A DNA stretch of 64,000 bases from assembly GCF_014534645.1 (NCBI RefSeq), contig NZ_JACVQF010000231.1, forward strand, positions 34,205 through 98,204, in the 5' to 3' direction. Positions 41,294 to 49,945 of the stretch are shown piece by piece. Origin of the DNA: Streptomyces griseicoloratus (GTDB taxonomy: Bacteria > Actinomycetota > Actinomycetes > Streptomycetales > Streptomycetaceae). Every line of letters starts with the position of its first letter. Positions within the stretch are counted from its first letter, which is position 1. The position numbers were made by a program, and so were the translations under genes. A model generated the notes under the pieces. That model saw only the letters and a program-made list of their open reading frames with translations, did not search any database and had not been told where the DNA came from.

Positions 41294-42274
41294 TCAGCGG
41301 GTCTCGGCGGGGGCGATCCGCCGGCGGCGCCACAGGACGACCGGGACGGCACCGGCGAGCGCCAGGCCCTGGGGCGCGACCGACAGGGCCGCGGCGGCCG
41401 ACGACTGGTCGTTCAGCCCCACCTGGTCGAAGGTGTCGGGGACCGGAAGGGTGTCCCAGTGGTTGATCGGCCAGGCGACGAAGACGGCGCGGCCGATGAC
41501 CTCCTTCACCGGAACCATGCCGTTGTTCCGGTCCGACTGGTTGTAGCGGGAGTCCCGGGAGTTCTGCCGGTGGTCGCCCATGACCCAGACGTGGCCCTCG
41601 GGGACCGTCACCTTGAACTGGCCGCCCTGGTCGTCGACGCTGCACGGCGTGTTGCCCGGGTAGACGTACGGCTCGTTGAGCGCCTTGCCGTTGACCTTCA
41701 GCGGGCCGGTGCCCTTGCACTCGACGGTGTCGCCGCCGACGCCGATGACGCGCTTGATGAGGTCCTTCTCGTCCGCGGAGGGCATCAGGCCGATCCAGCC
41801 GAGGAAGACCTGCAGCGCGTTCGGCTCGGGCGTCGGTTCGCCCGCCAGCCACGCGTCGGGGTCGTGGAAGACGACGACCTCGCCGCGCTCGGGTTCCGAG
41901 CCGAACCAGGGCGTGAGCTTGTCGACCAGGACGCGGTCACCCTCGGTGAGGGTGTTCTGCATCGAGGCGGAGGGGATCGAGAACGCCTGCACCAGGAACG
42001 TCTTGATCAGCAGCGCGAGCACCAGCGCGATGCCGATCAGGATCGGCAGCTCCTTCCAGAAGGAGCGCTGCTTCTTGGCCGCGGGGGGCGTCCCGCCCGG
42101 TCCCCGGCCCTCGGTTCCACCCTGCTCGTTCGTCACTGTGCCGTCCTCGGCCGTACCGGAGCCGCCGCCGGAGTCCGGTGCCGGGCCCTTCGCGGCTGGG
42201 GCAGCCGCGTCCACGGGGCGCCCACGGTCCTCCTCGCCGTGTCCGGACCGTGTGCCAACCGCCACATCCCCCAC
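41294..42274 (-). CDS. sipY: Type I signal peptidase SipY
   Basis: A 326-residue signal peptidase. A 70-residue Gly/Pro/Glu-rich cytosolic N-tail precedes the anchor helix LPILIGIALVLALLIKTFLV. Catalytic Ser is in IPSASMQNTL and Lys in LIKRVIGVGGD; VWVMGDHRQNSRDSR is box E. The C-terminus holds a second hydrophobic stretch and the RRRR tail. GTG 42274 has AAGGAG at 5 nt. The frame of sipX stays open 338 nt into this gene. The SipY homologue is the main signal peptidase in S. lividans. Confidence 0.92.
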   Translation of the reverse strand: MGDVAVGTRSGHGEEDRGRPVDAAAPAAKGPAPDSGGGSGTAEDGTVTNEQGGTEGRGPGGTPPAAKKQRSFWKELPILIGIALVLALLIKTFLVQAFSIPSASMQNTLTEGDRVLVDKLTPWFGSEPERGEVVVFHDPDAWLAGEPTPEPNALQVFLGWIGLMPSADEKDLIKRVIGVGGDTVECKGTGPLKVNGKALNEPYVYPGNTPCSVDDQGGQFKVTVPEGHVWVMGDHRQNSRDSRYNQSDRNNGMVPVKEVIGRAVFVAWPINHWDTLPVPDTFDQVGLNDQSSAAAALSVAPQGLALAGAVPVVLWRRRRIAPAETR

Positions 42275-43247
42275 GCCAACTCCTTACTCTGTGCCGCCGC
42301 CTGCCCCGTGCCCGGCGCAGGCCCACCACTCCCATAACGAGCGGGAGTTCCGCAGGGGTCGGGAGTCGCACCATTCCGTTCGGATCGTCGGGGGCAACCC
42401 TATGCGACAGCGAGGGAACAGCGGTCGACCCTGCGGCCGCGTCGGACACGGACGCGTAGGTTTCCGGCTCGTCCAGGGTCCGCCAGTGGCCGAACGGCCA
42501 GGCGATCACCATGGCCCGTCCCACGACCTCGTCCTCGGACACCGTGCCGTACTCGGTGCCCTGGTGGGAGCGGGAGTCGGCGGAGTTGGAGCGGTGGTCG
42601 CCCATCACCCACAGCCGCCCCTCGGGGACGGTGACGTCGAACGGCTCCCTGGAGGGGACGTCCCCGGGATACAGGTAGTCCTCGTTCAGGGGAACGCCGT
42701 TGACGGTGACCCGCCCCTGGGTGTCGCAGCACTTGACCCGGTCGCCGCCGACGCCGACGACGCGTTTGATGAGGTCCTTCTCGTCGTCGGAGGGCAGCAG
42801 ACCGATGAAGGCGAGGCCTTCCTTGAGCTGTTTGACGACCACGGGGTCGTCCTTCTTGGTGGTCTGCTCGCCCTTGAGCCAGCCGCCGGGGTCCCGGAAC
42901 ACGACGACGTCCCCGCGCTGCGGCTGGGAGCCGAACCAGGGAGTGAGCTTGTCGACCAGGACCCGGTCGCCGATCCGGATCGTCTGCTCCATGGAGCCCG
43001 ACGGGATCACGAAGGCCTGCACGAGGAAGGTCTTCAGGACGAGCGCGATCAGGACGGCGACGCCGACGAGAAGGGGGATCTCCTTCACGGCGCTGCGCCT
43101 GCGGCGCCGCTTGACCTTGCGCTGGAGTCTGCGCCGCTCGGCACGGGTACGCCCGCCGGGCGGGCCGGCGGCGCGCCGGGAGCCGGTCGGCAGCAGGTTC
43201 TCCGCGGGACTGCTCGGGGCCCCGCGTGGTTTGCCGCGGCTACCCAT
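41937..43247 (-). CDS. sipX: Type I signal peptidase SipX, frame overlaps sipY
   Basis: 436 residues as read. The Arg-rich N-tail (RRRLQRKVKRRRRR) precedes the anchor IPLLVGVAVLIALVLKTFLV. Catalytic Ser is in IPSGSMEQTI and Lys in LIKRVVGVGGD; VMGDHRSNSADSR is box E. The homologous part ends near residue 320, after which about 115 residues are read from sipY DNA in another frame. A TAA in the adjacent frame at 42284-42286, just before the sipY RBS, would give about 320 residues, so a one-base shift is possible. ATG 43247 overlaps the sipW stop. Confidence 0.85.
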   Translation of the reverse strand: MGSRGKPRGAPSSPAENLLPTGSRRAAGPPGGRTRAERRRLQRKVKRRRRRSAVKEIPLLVGVAVLIALVLKTFLVQAFVIPSGSMEQTIRIGDRVLVDKLTPWFGSQPQRGDVVVFRDPGGWLKGEQTTKKDDPVVVKQLKEGLAFIGLLPSDDEKDLIKRVVGVGGDRVKCCDTQGRVTVNGVPLNEDYLYPGDVPSREPFDVTVPEGRLWVMGDHRSNSADSRSHQGTEYGTVSEDEVVGRAMVIAWPFGHWRTLDEPETYASVSDAAAGSTAVPSLSHRVAPDDPNGMVRLPTPAELPLVMGVVGLRRARGRRRHRVRSWRGGCGGWHTVRTRRGGPWAPRGRGCPSREGPGTGLRRRLRYGRGRHSDERAGWNRGPGTGRDAPRGQEAALLLEGAADPDRHRAGARAADQDVPGAGVLDPLRLDAEHPHRG

Positions 43248-43980
43248 GGGCGGTCTCGGCCCTCTCCGGCTCGCCCGTCTCCGCCGCCGGCACGCGCGCG
43301 TAGGCGTCGGGGCGGTCGAGGCGGGTCGCGTGCCCGAAGGGCCAGACGATCCAGTCGGCGCGGCCGATCACCGCGTCCACCGGCACCATGCCGCCGCCCG
43401 GGGAGCCCAGGTGGTCCCGGGAGTCACTGGAGTCGCTGCGGTGGTCACCCATGACGAAGAGGGTGCCGTCGGGCACGACGACGTCGAAGCGCACCGTGGA
43501 CGGGCGGTCACCGGGGTGGAGGAACGCCGACTCGTCGACCGACTGGCCGTTCACCTGGACCCTCCCGTCCCTGTCGCAGCAGACCACGTGGTCCCCGCCC
43601 ACACCGACAACGCGTTTGATGTAGTCGCCGTGCCCGAAGAACCCGGTGCCGTCGAACACGACGATGTCGCCCCGCTGCGGCCGGTCACCGAAACGGTACG
43701 CCACCTTGTTTACGAGAACCCGGTCGCCGATCCTCAATCCGCGCTCCATGGATCCGCTGGGGATTTGGAACGGCTGCAGCACGAACGTGCTGATCAGCAG
43801 CAGGAACAGCAGGAGGACCAGACCGGTCAGGGTGATCCGCCCGCCCGGCACCCACTCCGAGATCCGGGCCGCGAACGCGGAACGCGACCGTCCCTCCGGA
43901 CCCTCCGGATCCGAGCTGTGCTCGGCGTCGGAAGGGCGGGAGGAGCGGTCGCGCTCCGTGGGCTGTGCTTCGGTGTCCAT
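43240..43980 (-). CDS. sipW: Type I signal peptidase SipW
   Basis: 246 residues. An acidic/Ser-rich cytosolic tail of about 45 residues precedes one anchor helix (ITLTGLVLLLFLLLISTFVL). Catalytic Ser is in IPSGSMERGL and Lys in YIKRVVGVGGD, with FVMGDHRSDSSDSRDH as box E. It lacks the second C-terminal helix of its neighbours. It is the first gene of sipWXY, 46 bp after rplS, so signal-peptidase and translation genes may be cotranscribed. Confidence 0.93.
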   Translation of the reverse strand: MDTEAQPTERDRSSRPSDAEHSSDPEGPEGRSRSAFAARISEWVPGGRITLTGLVLLLFLLLISTFVLQPFQIPSGSMERGLRIGDRVLVNKVAYRFGDRPQRGDIVVFDGTGFFGHGDYIKRVVGVGGDHVVCCDRDGRVQVNGQSVDESAFLHPGDRPSTVRFDVVVPDGTLFVMGDHRSDSSDSRDHLGSPGGGMVPVDAVIGRADWIVWPFGHATRLDRPDAYARVPAAETGEPERAETAHG

Positions 43981-44025
43981 CGGGGCCAGATGCTATCCGG
44001 CCCCGCCATGAACCCGTCGGCGCGC

Positions 44026-44376
44026 TCAGCTCTCGCGCTTCTCCTTGATCTTCGCCGCCTTGCCGCGCAGGTCGCGCAGGTAGTACAGCTTGGCGCGGCG
44101 GACGTCACCGCGGGTGACGAGCTCGATCTTCTCCACGATCGGGGTGTGCACCGGGAAGGTGCGCTCGACGCCGACGGAGAAGGAGACCTTGCGGACCGTG
44201 AAGGTCTCGCGCACGCCGGAACCCTGGCGGCGGATCACCACGCCCTTGAACTGCTGCACACGGGAGCGGTTGCCCTCGATGACGCGCACGTGGACGTTGA
44301 CGGTGTCGCCGGGGCGGAAGGCCGGGACGTCGCTGCGCAGCGACGCGGCGTCGACGGAGTCGAGCAGGTGAGACAT
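44026..44376 (-). CDS. rplS: 50S ribosomal protein L19
   Basis: A 116-residue L19. [35 protein letters not shown] (in parts) and the [25 protein letters not shown] block are diagnostic. It ends [21 protein letters not shown]. It sits at the 30S-50S interface. ATG 44376 is chosen because the longer frame adds only nonconserved residues. It follows trmD in the standard rpsP-rimM-trmD-rplS order. Confidence 0.96.
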   Translation of the reverse strand: MSHLLDSVDAASLRSDVPAFRPGDTVNVHVRVIEGNRSRVQQFKGVVIRRQGSGVRETFTVRKVSFSVGVERTFPVHTPIVEKIELVTRGDVRRAKLYYLRDLRGKAAKIKEKRES

Positions 44377-44510
44377 TTCGTCTGCTTTCTTCGCTGATGC
44401 CACAGGTCATCAGCGGGAACTAGATGTTCGGATCAGGGCTGTGCGGGTCGGGGCGGACGTCGTCTCCCCCTGTGGCAGGGGCGTACGCCGGACCGGCACA
44501 CAACAGCGGC

Positions 44511-45344
44511 CTATTCTTCCACGCCGCCGGTCCTGCGCCAAAATCGGCCGTACGGCTCCCCGTCCGGGTCGGGCTCCCAGCCGAGGATGGAGAGCATTTC
44601 CCAGTCCTTCTTGTCGAAGGCCTCGGGTTCGCACCGCTCGATCAGGTCGGGCCGGTGGGCGGTGGTGCGCCGCAGGGCCTCGTCGCGGCGCCAGCGGGCG
44701 ATCTTCCCGTGGTGGCCGCTGAGCAGCACCTCGGGGATCTCGCGCCCGCGCCAGTGGGGCGGCTTGGTGTAGACGGGGCCCTCCAGGAGGCTCGCCATGG
44801 CTCCGGGGGCGAAGGAGTCGTCCCGGTGGGACTCGGCGTTGCCGAGGACGCCGGGCAGCAGCCGTGCCACGGCCTCGGTGACGACGAGCACGGCCGCCTC
44901 GCCGCCGGCGAGGACGTAGTCGCCGATGGACACTTCGTACACGGGCATCCGGGTCGCGTACTCGTCGATGACGCGGCGGTCGATGCCCTCGTAGCGGGCC
45001 GGGGTGAAGATCAGCCAGGGGCGCTCGGAGAGGTGGACGGCGAGTTCCTGGGTGAAGGGGCGGCCGCTGGGCGTGGGCACGATGAGGGCGGGCTCGCCGC
45101 AGCCGGTCTCGTAGCCGTCGGCCAGGACGGAGTCCAGCGCGTCGCCCCACGGGTCGGTCTTCATGACCATGCCGGGGCCGCCGCCGTACGGCGTGTCGTC
45201 GACGGTGTTGTGCCGGTCGTAGGTCCAGGAGCGCAGGTCGTGCACGTGCACGTCGAGCTGTCCGCGCGCGCGTGCCTTGCCGACCAGGGAGACGTTCAGC
45301 GGCTCCAGGTACTCGGGGAAGATCGTGACGACGTCGAGCCTCAT
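44511..45344 (-). CDS. trmD: tRNA (guanine37-N1)-methyltransferase
   Basis: A 277-residue SPOUT enzyme with the trefoil-knot SAM site: [16 protein letters not shown] at the N-terminus, [17 protein letters not shown], and [20 protein letters not shown]. The conserved Asp of GDYVLAGGE and the RRDEALRRT segment are present. It methylates G37 of tRNAs reading CNN, preventing frameshifts. Its ATG overlaps the rimM stop (ATGA). It is slightly longer than the E. coli enzyme. Confidence 0.96.
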   Translation of the reverse strand: MRLDVVTIFPEYLEPLNVSLVGKARARGQLDVHVHDLRSWTYDRHNTVDDTPYGGGPGMVMKTDPWGDALDSVLADGYETGCGEPALIVPTPSGRPFTQELAVHLSERPWLIFTPARYEGIDRRVIDEYATRMPVYEVSIGDYVLAGGEAAVLVVTEAVARLLPGVLGNAESHRDDSFAPGAMASLLEGPVYTKPPHWRGREIPEVLLSGHHGKIARWRRDEALRRTTAHRPDLIERCEPEAFDKKDWEMLSILGWEPDPDGEPYGRFWRRTGGVEE

Positions 45345-45892
45345 GCGCCGGCGTCCTCGTCGCGGGAGGAGGCGATCTCGGCGCGGTCGTCGATCAGGCC
45401 GGGCGGCGGGTCGATGACCGCGCGCTGCTCCTCCAGGTCGATCTCGGTGACGATCTCCGCCACGAACGGCACGTACACCTCGCGGCCGTCGGGGCGCTCG
45501 ACCACGAACAGGTCCTGCGTGGGCAGGTGCGAGATCTCGGTGATCCGGCCGACCTCGGTGCCGTCCGCGGTCACCACGTCGAGGTCGATCAGCTGGTGGT
45601 CGTAGTACTCGTCCTCCTCCTCGGGCAGCTCGTCCGGGTCGACGTCCGCGATCAGGAGGGTGTTGCGCAGCGCCTCGGCGGCGTTGCGGTCACGCACGCC
45701 CTCGAAGCGCAGCAGGAGGCGGCCGCTGTGGACGCGGCCGGTCTCGATGGTGAGCGGTCCCGCGGAGGCGGGATCGGTGGCGAGTACGGCGCCCGGGGCG
45801 AGCCTGAGTTCCGGCTCGTCCGTGCGGACCTCCACGGTGACCTCGCCCTTGATGCCGTGGGCGCGGCCGATCCGTGCGACTACCAGTTGCAC
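45341..45892 (-). CDS. rimM: 16S rRNA processing protein RimM
   Basis: 183 residues. The RimM domain starts [23 protein letters not shown] (in parts), and the PRC-barrel follows with [18 protein letters not shown] and [17 protein letters not shown]. It assists maturation of the 30S head and binds S19. GTG 45892 has AGGAG upstream. A 98-bp gap separates it from the KH gene; its stop overlaps trmD. Confidence 0.94.
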   Translation of the reverse strand: MQLVVARIGRAHGIKGEVTVEVRTDEPELRLAPGAVLATDPASAGPLTIETGRVHSGRLLLRFEGVRDRNAAEALRNTLLIADVDPDELPEEEDEYYDHQLIDLDVVTADGTEVGRITEISHLPTQDLFVVERPDGREVYVPFVAEIVTEIDLEEQRAVIDPPPGLIDDRAEIASSRDEDAGA

Positions 45893-45990
45893 TGTGCTTG
45901 ATCTCCTGTCATACGACCGGCCGTACGACGTCGGGCCGGGGACGGCCCTGTGGCCCTCCCCGGCCCGAGCCGGTGCTGCGTTGCGAAGCG

Positions 45991-46230
45991 TCAGCGGACG
46001 TGGTCCACGTCGACGAGGTCGACACGGACGCCGCGGCCGCCGATGGCGCCCACGACGGTACGCAGAGCGCGTGCGGTGCGGCCGTTGCGGCCGATCACCT
46101 TGCCGAGGTCGTCCGGGTGGACCCGGACCTCGAGCACGCGCCCGCGGCGCAGGTTGCGCGAGGCCACCTGCACATCGTCAGGGTTGTCGACGATGCCCTT
46201 CACGAGGTGCTCGAGAGCCTCCTCGAGCAT
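45991..46230 (-). CDS. khpA: KH-domain RNA-binding protein
   Basis: A 79-residue single KH domain protein. The GxxG loop is [14 protein letters not shown] within [14 protein letters not shown]. It is conserved between rpsP and rimM in actinobacteria and firmicutes. KhpA-type proteins bind RNA and often pair with KhpB. ATG 46230 lies 2 bp after the rpsP stop, so it is cotranslated. Confidence 0.94.
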   Translation of the reverse strand: MLEEALEHLVKGIVDNPDDVQVASRNLRRGRVLEVRVHPDDLGKVIGRNGRTARALRTVVGAIGGRGVRVDLVDVDHVR

Positions 46231-46232
46231 GC

Positions 46233-46652
46233 TCAGGCCTCGGTCGACTCGGACTCGGCGGCGGCCTCGTCCTTCTTGTCGGCCTTCTTCTTCTGGGTGA
46301 TGGCCTCACCCTTGCCCTCGTCGTCGCCGCCGAGCGCCTCGAAGGACGGACGGGCCGGCTTCTCGGCCGGCTGCAGCAGAGGCGCCGGGGCGGGCTCGCC
46401 CTTGAACTTCTGCCAGTCGCCGGTCTTCTTCAGGATGGCGAGCACCGGCTCGGTCGGCTGGGCGCCGACGCTCAGCCAGTACGCCACGCGCTCGGCGTCG
46501 ACCTCCATCACCGACGGGTTGTACGTCGGGTGGTACTTGCCGATCTCCTCGATCGCACGGCCGTCACGACGGGTACGGGAGTCGGCGACGACGATGCGGT
46601 AGTGAGGCGAACGGATCTTGCCCAGACGCTTCAGCTTGATCTTGACTGCCAC
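46233..46652 (-). CDS. rpsP: 30S ribosomal protein S16
   Basis: 139 residues. [32 protein letters not shown] (in parts) and [10 protein letters not shown] are diagnostic of S16. The C-terminal 50 residues are an Ala/Glu/Lys-rich acidic extension common in Streptomyces. It heads the rpsP-khpA-rimM-trmD-rplS cluster. The 326-bp gap upstream should contain the promoter; a CACAAT hexamer at 46788-46793 (minus strand) is a weak candidate. Confidence 0.96.
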   Translation of the reverse strand: MAVKIKLKRLGKIRSPHYRIVVADSRTRRDGRAIEEIGKYHPTYNPSVMEVDAERVAYWLSVGAQPTEPVLAILKKTGDWQKFKGEPAPAPLLQPAEKPARPSFEALGGDDEGKGEAITQKKKADKKDEAAAESESTEA

Positions 46653-46978
46653 GGGAGTGGGTTCTCCTGGATTTGACGTGGTGGGGCACGGCGGGAACGC
46701 CGCGTGGGGTTGCGGTACCCGAGTGCCCGATGGACGCGTCAGCCGGAGGAGAGAGGGGTCCTGTGCGGCTGTCGAGTACAGCTAGCCATTGTGCCATACC
46801 GCGCGGATCGCCTCCGGCCCAGGGGTGAGCGCGGGCACGCTCCGCGGACACCCGGCGCCGGCGGGAGGCCCGGGTCCGCGGCGGCACCCTCGGCCGGCGG
46901 GGTGCCGCGACCTCCCGCCGCACCCCGTCGGCCGGGCGCACGCGCTCCTGCGGCACCCACGAGATGCCGGGAGGGCCG
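46653..46978. other. 326-bp gap: rpsP promoter region and a terminator
   Basis: It holds the leader and promoter of rpsP near 46653-46800 and the nested terminator hairpin of the upstream gene (46860-46919). No reading frame in it has an RBS or recognisable product. Confidence 0.6.
46860..46919 (-). terminator. Nested terminator after the HExxH gene
   Basis: Outer stem GGCGGGAGG (46860-46868) / CCTCCCGCC (46911-46919) and inner stem GCGGCACC (46881-46888) / GGTGCCGC (46901-46908). It lies 60 bp after the stop codon of the 46979-47575 gene. Confidence 0.65.
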
Positions 46979-47575
46979 TCAGCCCGCCACCGCGCCGACC
47001 GGCTCCGGGATCCGGAACGGCTTGCCGCAGCCGCCGCACATGATCGGGGCCTGGGCCAGGACCGACGGCACGACCCGGACGTTGCGGCCGCAGTCGCAGA
47101 CCGCCTTCACGCGCACCCCGCCGCCGGAGGAGCCGTGCCGGGCGGCCGGGCCGCGGAAGGTGCGGGCCGAGTCGGCCGCGGTCGCCGCGGTGTGGGCCTT
47201 CAGCGCGCGCTGGAGCCGCTCGATCGTCGGGCGGTAGCGGCGCTTCGCCTCGGGGGTGAGCGTGACCAGGGAGAAGCCGCTGCTGGGATGCGGTTCCTCG
47301 GGGTGGTCCAGGCCCAGCTCCTCGGCGATCGAGAGGAATCTGCGGTTGTGGTACCGGCCGGCGCGGGAGGTGTCGCGCACTCCTCGCGCGGCGGCGATGC
47401 CGTGGACTGCCTCATGGAGCAGTCGTTCGAAGGAGAGTTCGTGCCCGCAGGCGGACGAGGACTCTCCGATCAGGGACTCGGGCGCGGCAAGATCGGGCAG
47501 CTCGGGGTGGTGCCGCTGAATGTCGGCCCACGCCTGCGCCAGCTCTGCGGCGAGAACAGGTGGTGTCGTGCTCAC
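46979..47575 (-). CDS. HExxH zinc-metallopeptidase-like (SprT-like) protein with zinc ribbon
   Basis: A 198-residue soluble protein. An HEAVH zinc motif (about 53-57) is followed by GRYHNRRFLSIAEELGLDHP, where a third ligand would lie. The C-terminal 45 residues hold two CxC/CxxC pairs (VCDCGRNVR and IMCGGCGKPFR), a zinc ribbon. This order, HExxH core then zinc ribbon, is that of SprT-like proteins, though overall similarity looks weak. Similar proteins are often found in actinobacterial mobile elements, but no integrase or att site is seen here. GTG 47575 has no RBS, so it may be leaderless. The function is unknown. Confidence 0.7.
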   Translation of the reverse strand: MSTTPPVLAAELAQAWADIQRHHPELPDLAAPESLIGESSSACGHELSFERLLHEAVHGIAAARGVRDTSRAGRYHNRRFLSIAEELGLDHPEEPHPSSGFSLVTLTPEAKRRYRPTIERLQRALKAHTAATAADSARTFRGPAARHGSSGGGVRVKAVCDCGRNVRVVPSVLAQAPIMCGGCGKPFRIPEPVGAVAG

Positions 47576-48355
47576 GTAATGACAACGAGCCTGGGTGCCG
47601 CTGTGTTCCTATTCCGGGGCATCCCAAATAATTTGCACGTACCCGTCAGTTGCCGCTGATGCGTCCCGACGAGGGCGGGTGCGCTGATCTGCGGAGAAGC
47701 CTCACAGCTCGTACCAAGCCGGTGCGTAGTCCGGCGTACGCGCCAGCGCGTACGCCCTGTCCACGCGCCGGGGAGTGGGCGGCGCGCGGGTGCGCAAGGC
47801 GCGTTTCGGCCGCCGTCGTGCCGGGAGGACGCCCTTCCGCGAGGCGCACCGGCGGGCGCGACGTTACCGGGTGCGCGTCCGGCGCCCGGCACCGGCCCGG
47901 CCACCGCGGCGCCGGCGTCCGGCCCCGGCCCGCTCACCACGGCCGACGAGCCGGCGGACCGGTGCCCAGGGCGGTGCCGGGGCCCCACCGCCACGCCGGG
48001 CGCGCCCCGTGGACCTTGGCCGGAACCGCCTCGTGGGCACCATGCGGCATGGCAGACGCGGGCCGGCGCGGCGGCCCGCGACCCGCAGTCATCGCCGGCG
48101 ACAGGATCCGGCCACCCTCTCACCGGCGCCGAGGACGGCCCGGCAGGGCGATCGGCGGCGGCGCGCCGCAGTGGCCCGGGTTGCCGGAATGTGAAATCTC
48201 GCCACTCCTGCGGGGATCGGGCAACCCGGCCCCCGCTACCACTGGACGCCACGGCGCGCCCGGAGTTTCCTGACATACGGGGGGAGTGCGAGCGCGACTC
48301 ACGGGGGCCAGGGAATCGGCACGGCGGCAACACTCGGCGATTGGGGCGCTTTCCT
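47576..48355. other. 780-bp gap without recognisable gene
   Basis: Both strands contain open frames, but none has an RBS, codon-position GC bias that I can judge convincing, or a recognisable motif. Near 47625-47635 is an AT-rich palindrome CAAAT-A-ATTTG, probably the promoter region of the HExxH gene. A perfect 10-bp inverted repeat is at 47733-47756. It may hold an unrecognised small RNA or a decayed gene. Confidence 0.5.
47733..47756. promoter_or_regulatory. Perfect palindrome GGCGTACGCG-CCAG-CGCGTACGCC
   Basis: 10-bp arms with a 4-bp centre lie in the long gap, about 160 bp upstream of the HExxH gene. It is either an operator for a dimeric repressor or a short hairpin. It is not followed by a U-tract in either direction. 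Confidence 0.5.
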
Positions 48356-49204
48356 ATGACACCTACGCTCGTGCGTCAGCACCTGCCTCACGCCGGGGCC
48401 GCGCCCCGCGTGGACCTGCGGGCACGCGCGCGTGACTGGTCCGAAATACAGGAGCGGATGCTCGTACCGCTCTACGAGGCCGTCTACGAGCGACTGGACG
48501 TCGGCGGCGGCACACGGCTGCTGGGGCTGGGCTGCGGTTCCGGGCTGGCCCTGCTGATGGCGGCCTCGCGGGGCGCCGCGGTGACCGGTGTCGACTCCGG
48601 GCCCCCGGAGCTTTTGGAGCTCGCCCGGCGGCGGCTGCTGCCCGAGGCGTGGGACACGGGCACCGGCGCGGACGCCCGGATCGCCGACCGCGTACCGCGC
48701 GACGCGGCGGACCCGGCGTTCACCGTGGTGACCGCCTTCGAACCCATCGGATGCCTCGCGGGCGACGCCGAGGGACTGGGCGAACTGCTCGCCGAGGCCA
48801 CACCGCTCGCCGAGCGGGGGGCGGCCGTGGTCCTGGCCGGCTGGGGACCGCCGGAGCGGTGCGCCACGACGTCCGTGCTGCGGGTGGGCACCAAGCTGGC
48901 GGACCCGCTGCGCAGCGCCGGCAGCTGGCGCCCCGCCCTGCGCGACGACCTGGAGGAGGTCGCCCAGCGGGCCGGGCTGAGGCCGGACGGGTCCGGGCGG
49001 GTGGCGTGCCCCTTCGGATACGCCGATGTCGACAGCGCGGTGCGCGGGCTGCTGTCGACCGGGCTGTTCGACGCGGCGATCGCGGCGACCGACCAGGAGC
49101 AGGTGGACAAGGAGCTGACGGAGGCCCTGCATCCGCACCGGCGGCAGGACGGGACGGTGTGGATGCCGAACGTCTTCCGCTATCTGATCGCCCGGACCCC
49201 CTGA
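48356..49204 (+). CDS. SAM-dependent methyltransferase
   Basis: A 282-residue class I methyltransferase. Motif I is LLGLGCGSGLALLMA (about 51-65), with the second acidic residue in VTGVDSGPPELLELA. The post-motif region (FTVVTAFEPIGCLAG) fits motif II/III. The Rossmann half is well conserved and the C-terminal half is specific and unrecognised, so the substrate is unknown. ATG 48356 lacks a good RBS. The gene stands alone, between a long gap and a lipoprotein gene. Confidence 0.85.
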   Translation: MTPTLVRQHLPHAGAAPRVDLRARARDWSEIQERMLVPLYEAVYERLDVGGGTRLLGLGCGSGLALLMAASRGAAVTGVDSGPPELLELARRRLLPEAWDTGTGADARIADRVPRDAADPAFTVVTAFEPIGCLAGDAEGLGELLAEATPLAERGAAVVLAGWGPPERCATTSVLRVGTKLADPLRSAGSWRPALRDDLEEVAQRAGLRPDGSGRVACPFGYADVDSAVRGLLSTGLFDAAIAATDQEQVDKELTEALHPHRRQDGTVWMPNVFRYLIARTP

Positions 49205-49333
49205 CCGCCGGCCCCGCCTCGAACCGGCTTCGTGCGGCCGCCTCCGTTCCTCCCGAGGGCTCACCGCCCCTTAACCTGATCCACCGTCGGGGGACAGGAA
49301 CGGGGACAGGAACGTCTGTACACAGGAGCCGCA

Positions 49334-49945
49334 GTGCCGCACCACAGGACCGTGCCGCGCCTCGTCGCGCCCGTCGCCGTCCTCACGCTCGCCCTCACCG
49401 CGTGCGGGAGCGCGGACGACGGCACCGACGCCGAGCGCGCGGCGGCCCCGGCCACGTCCGCCCCGCCCTCCCCTTCGGCCTCCGCGGGCGGCGCGATGGC
49501 GCGGGGCGAGAGCGCGACGGGGAAGGTCGACGAGGTCACCTACGCGGTCGTGGCGCAGCGGGTCGACGTCGGCACGCGGGCCCAGGCCGCGAAGGCGGTG
49601 GCGGACGCCGCCGACGCGGAGGGCAGGGTGCCGGTCGTCGCGCATGTCGCGTACACGCACAAGGGCGGACCGGACCTCACCGACGGTTCCGGCGTGCGCG
49701 ACCGCACCGCGGTCTTCGCCGACGGCCGGCGCGGGGCCGTCCTCGCCGGCGCCTCGGAGGCCGCCCCCGGGTGCGAGGACCCGTACGGCGTCGGGAGCTG
49801 GGAGCGGGGCGGGCGTCACGTCTTCTGCGTGACGTACCTGGTCCCCGCGGACGCCACGAGCGTGGAGGTCCACTGGTCGCCGGAGGGCGGCGAGCCCTAC
49901 GTCTGGAGCTTCCCAGGCCCTGACCAACAGCGCGGGCGCGGCTAG
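49334..49945 (+). CDS. Small secreted lipoprotein of unknown function
   Basis: 203 residues. The signal peptide ends in lipobox LTAC (about 21-24), followed by an Asp/Ala/Pro/Ser-rich linker (PATSAPPSPSASAGG). The rest forms a beta-rich domain with two Cys (PGCEDPYG and HVFCVTYLVP) likely disulfide-bonded. It has an immunoglobulin-like look (TSVEVHWSPEGGEPYVW). GTG 49334 has AGGAG at 5 nt. It converges with ftsH, and their stop codons overlap. Confidence 0.82.
   Translation: MPHHRTVPRLVAPVAVLTLALTACGSADDGTDAERAAAPATSAPPSPSASAGGAMARGESATGKVDEVTYAVVAQRVDVGTRAQAAKAVADAADAEGRVPVVAHVAYTHKGGPDLTDGSGVRDRTAVFADGRRGAVLAGASEAAPGCEDPYGVGSWERGGRHVFCVTYLVPADATSVEVHWSPEGGEPYVWSFPGPDQQRGRG

Noticed and set aside
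47572-48333. Frames of about 210-250 codons on both strands in the 780-bp gap
   Set aside because: Arg/Pro/Gly/Ala-rich with no domain, no RBS and mutually overlapping; no evidence favours either.
46979-48355. An integrated mobile element around the HExxH gene
   Set aside because: No integrase, transposase, tRNA gene or flanking direct repeat was found; composition matches the surroundings.
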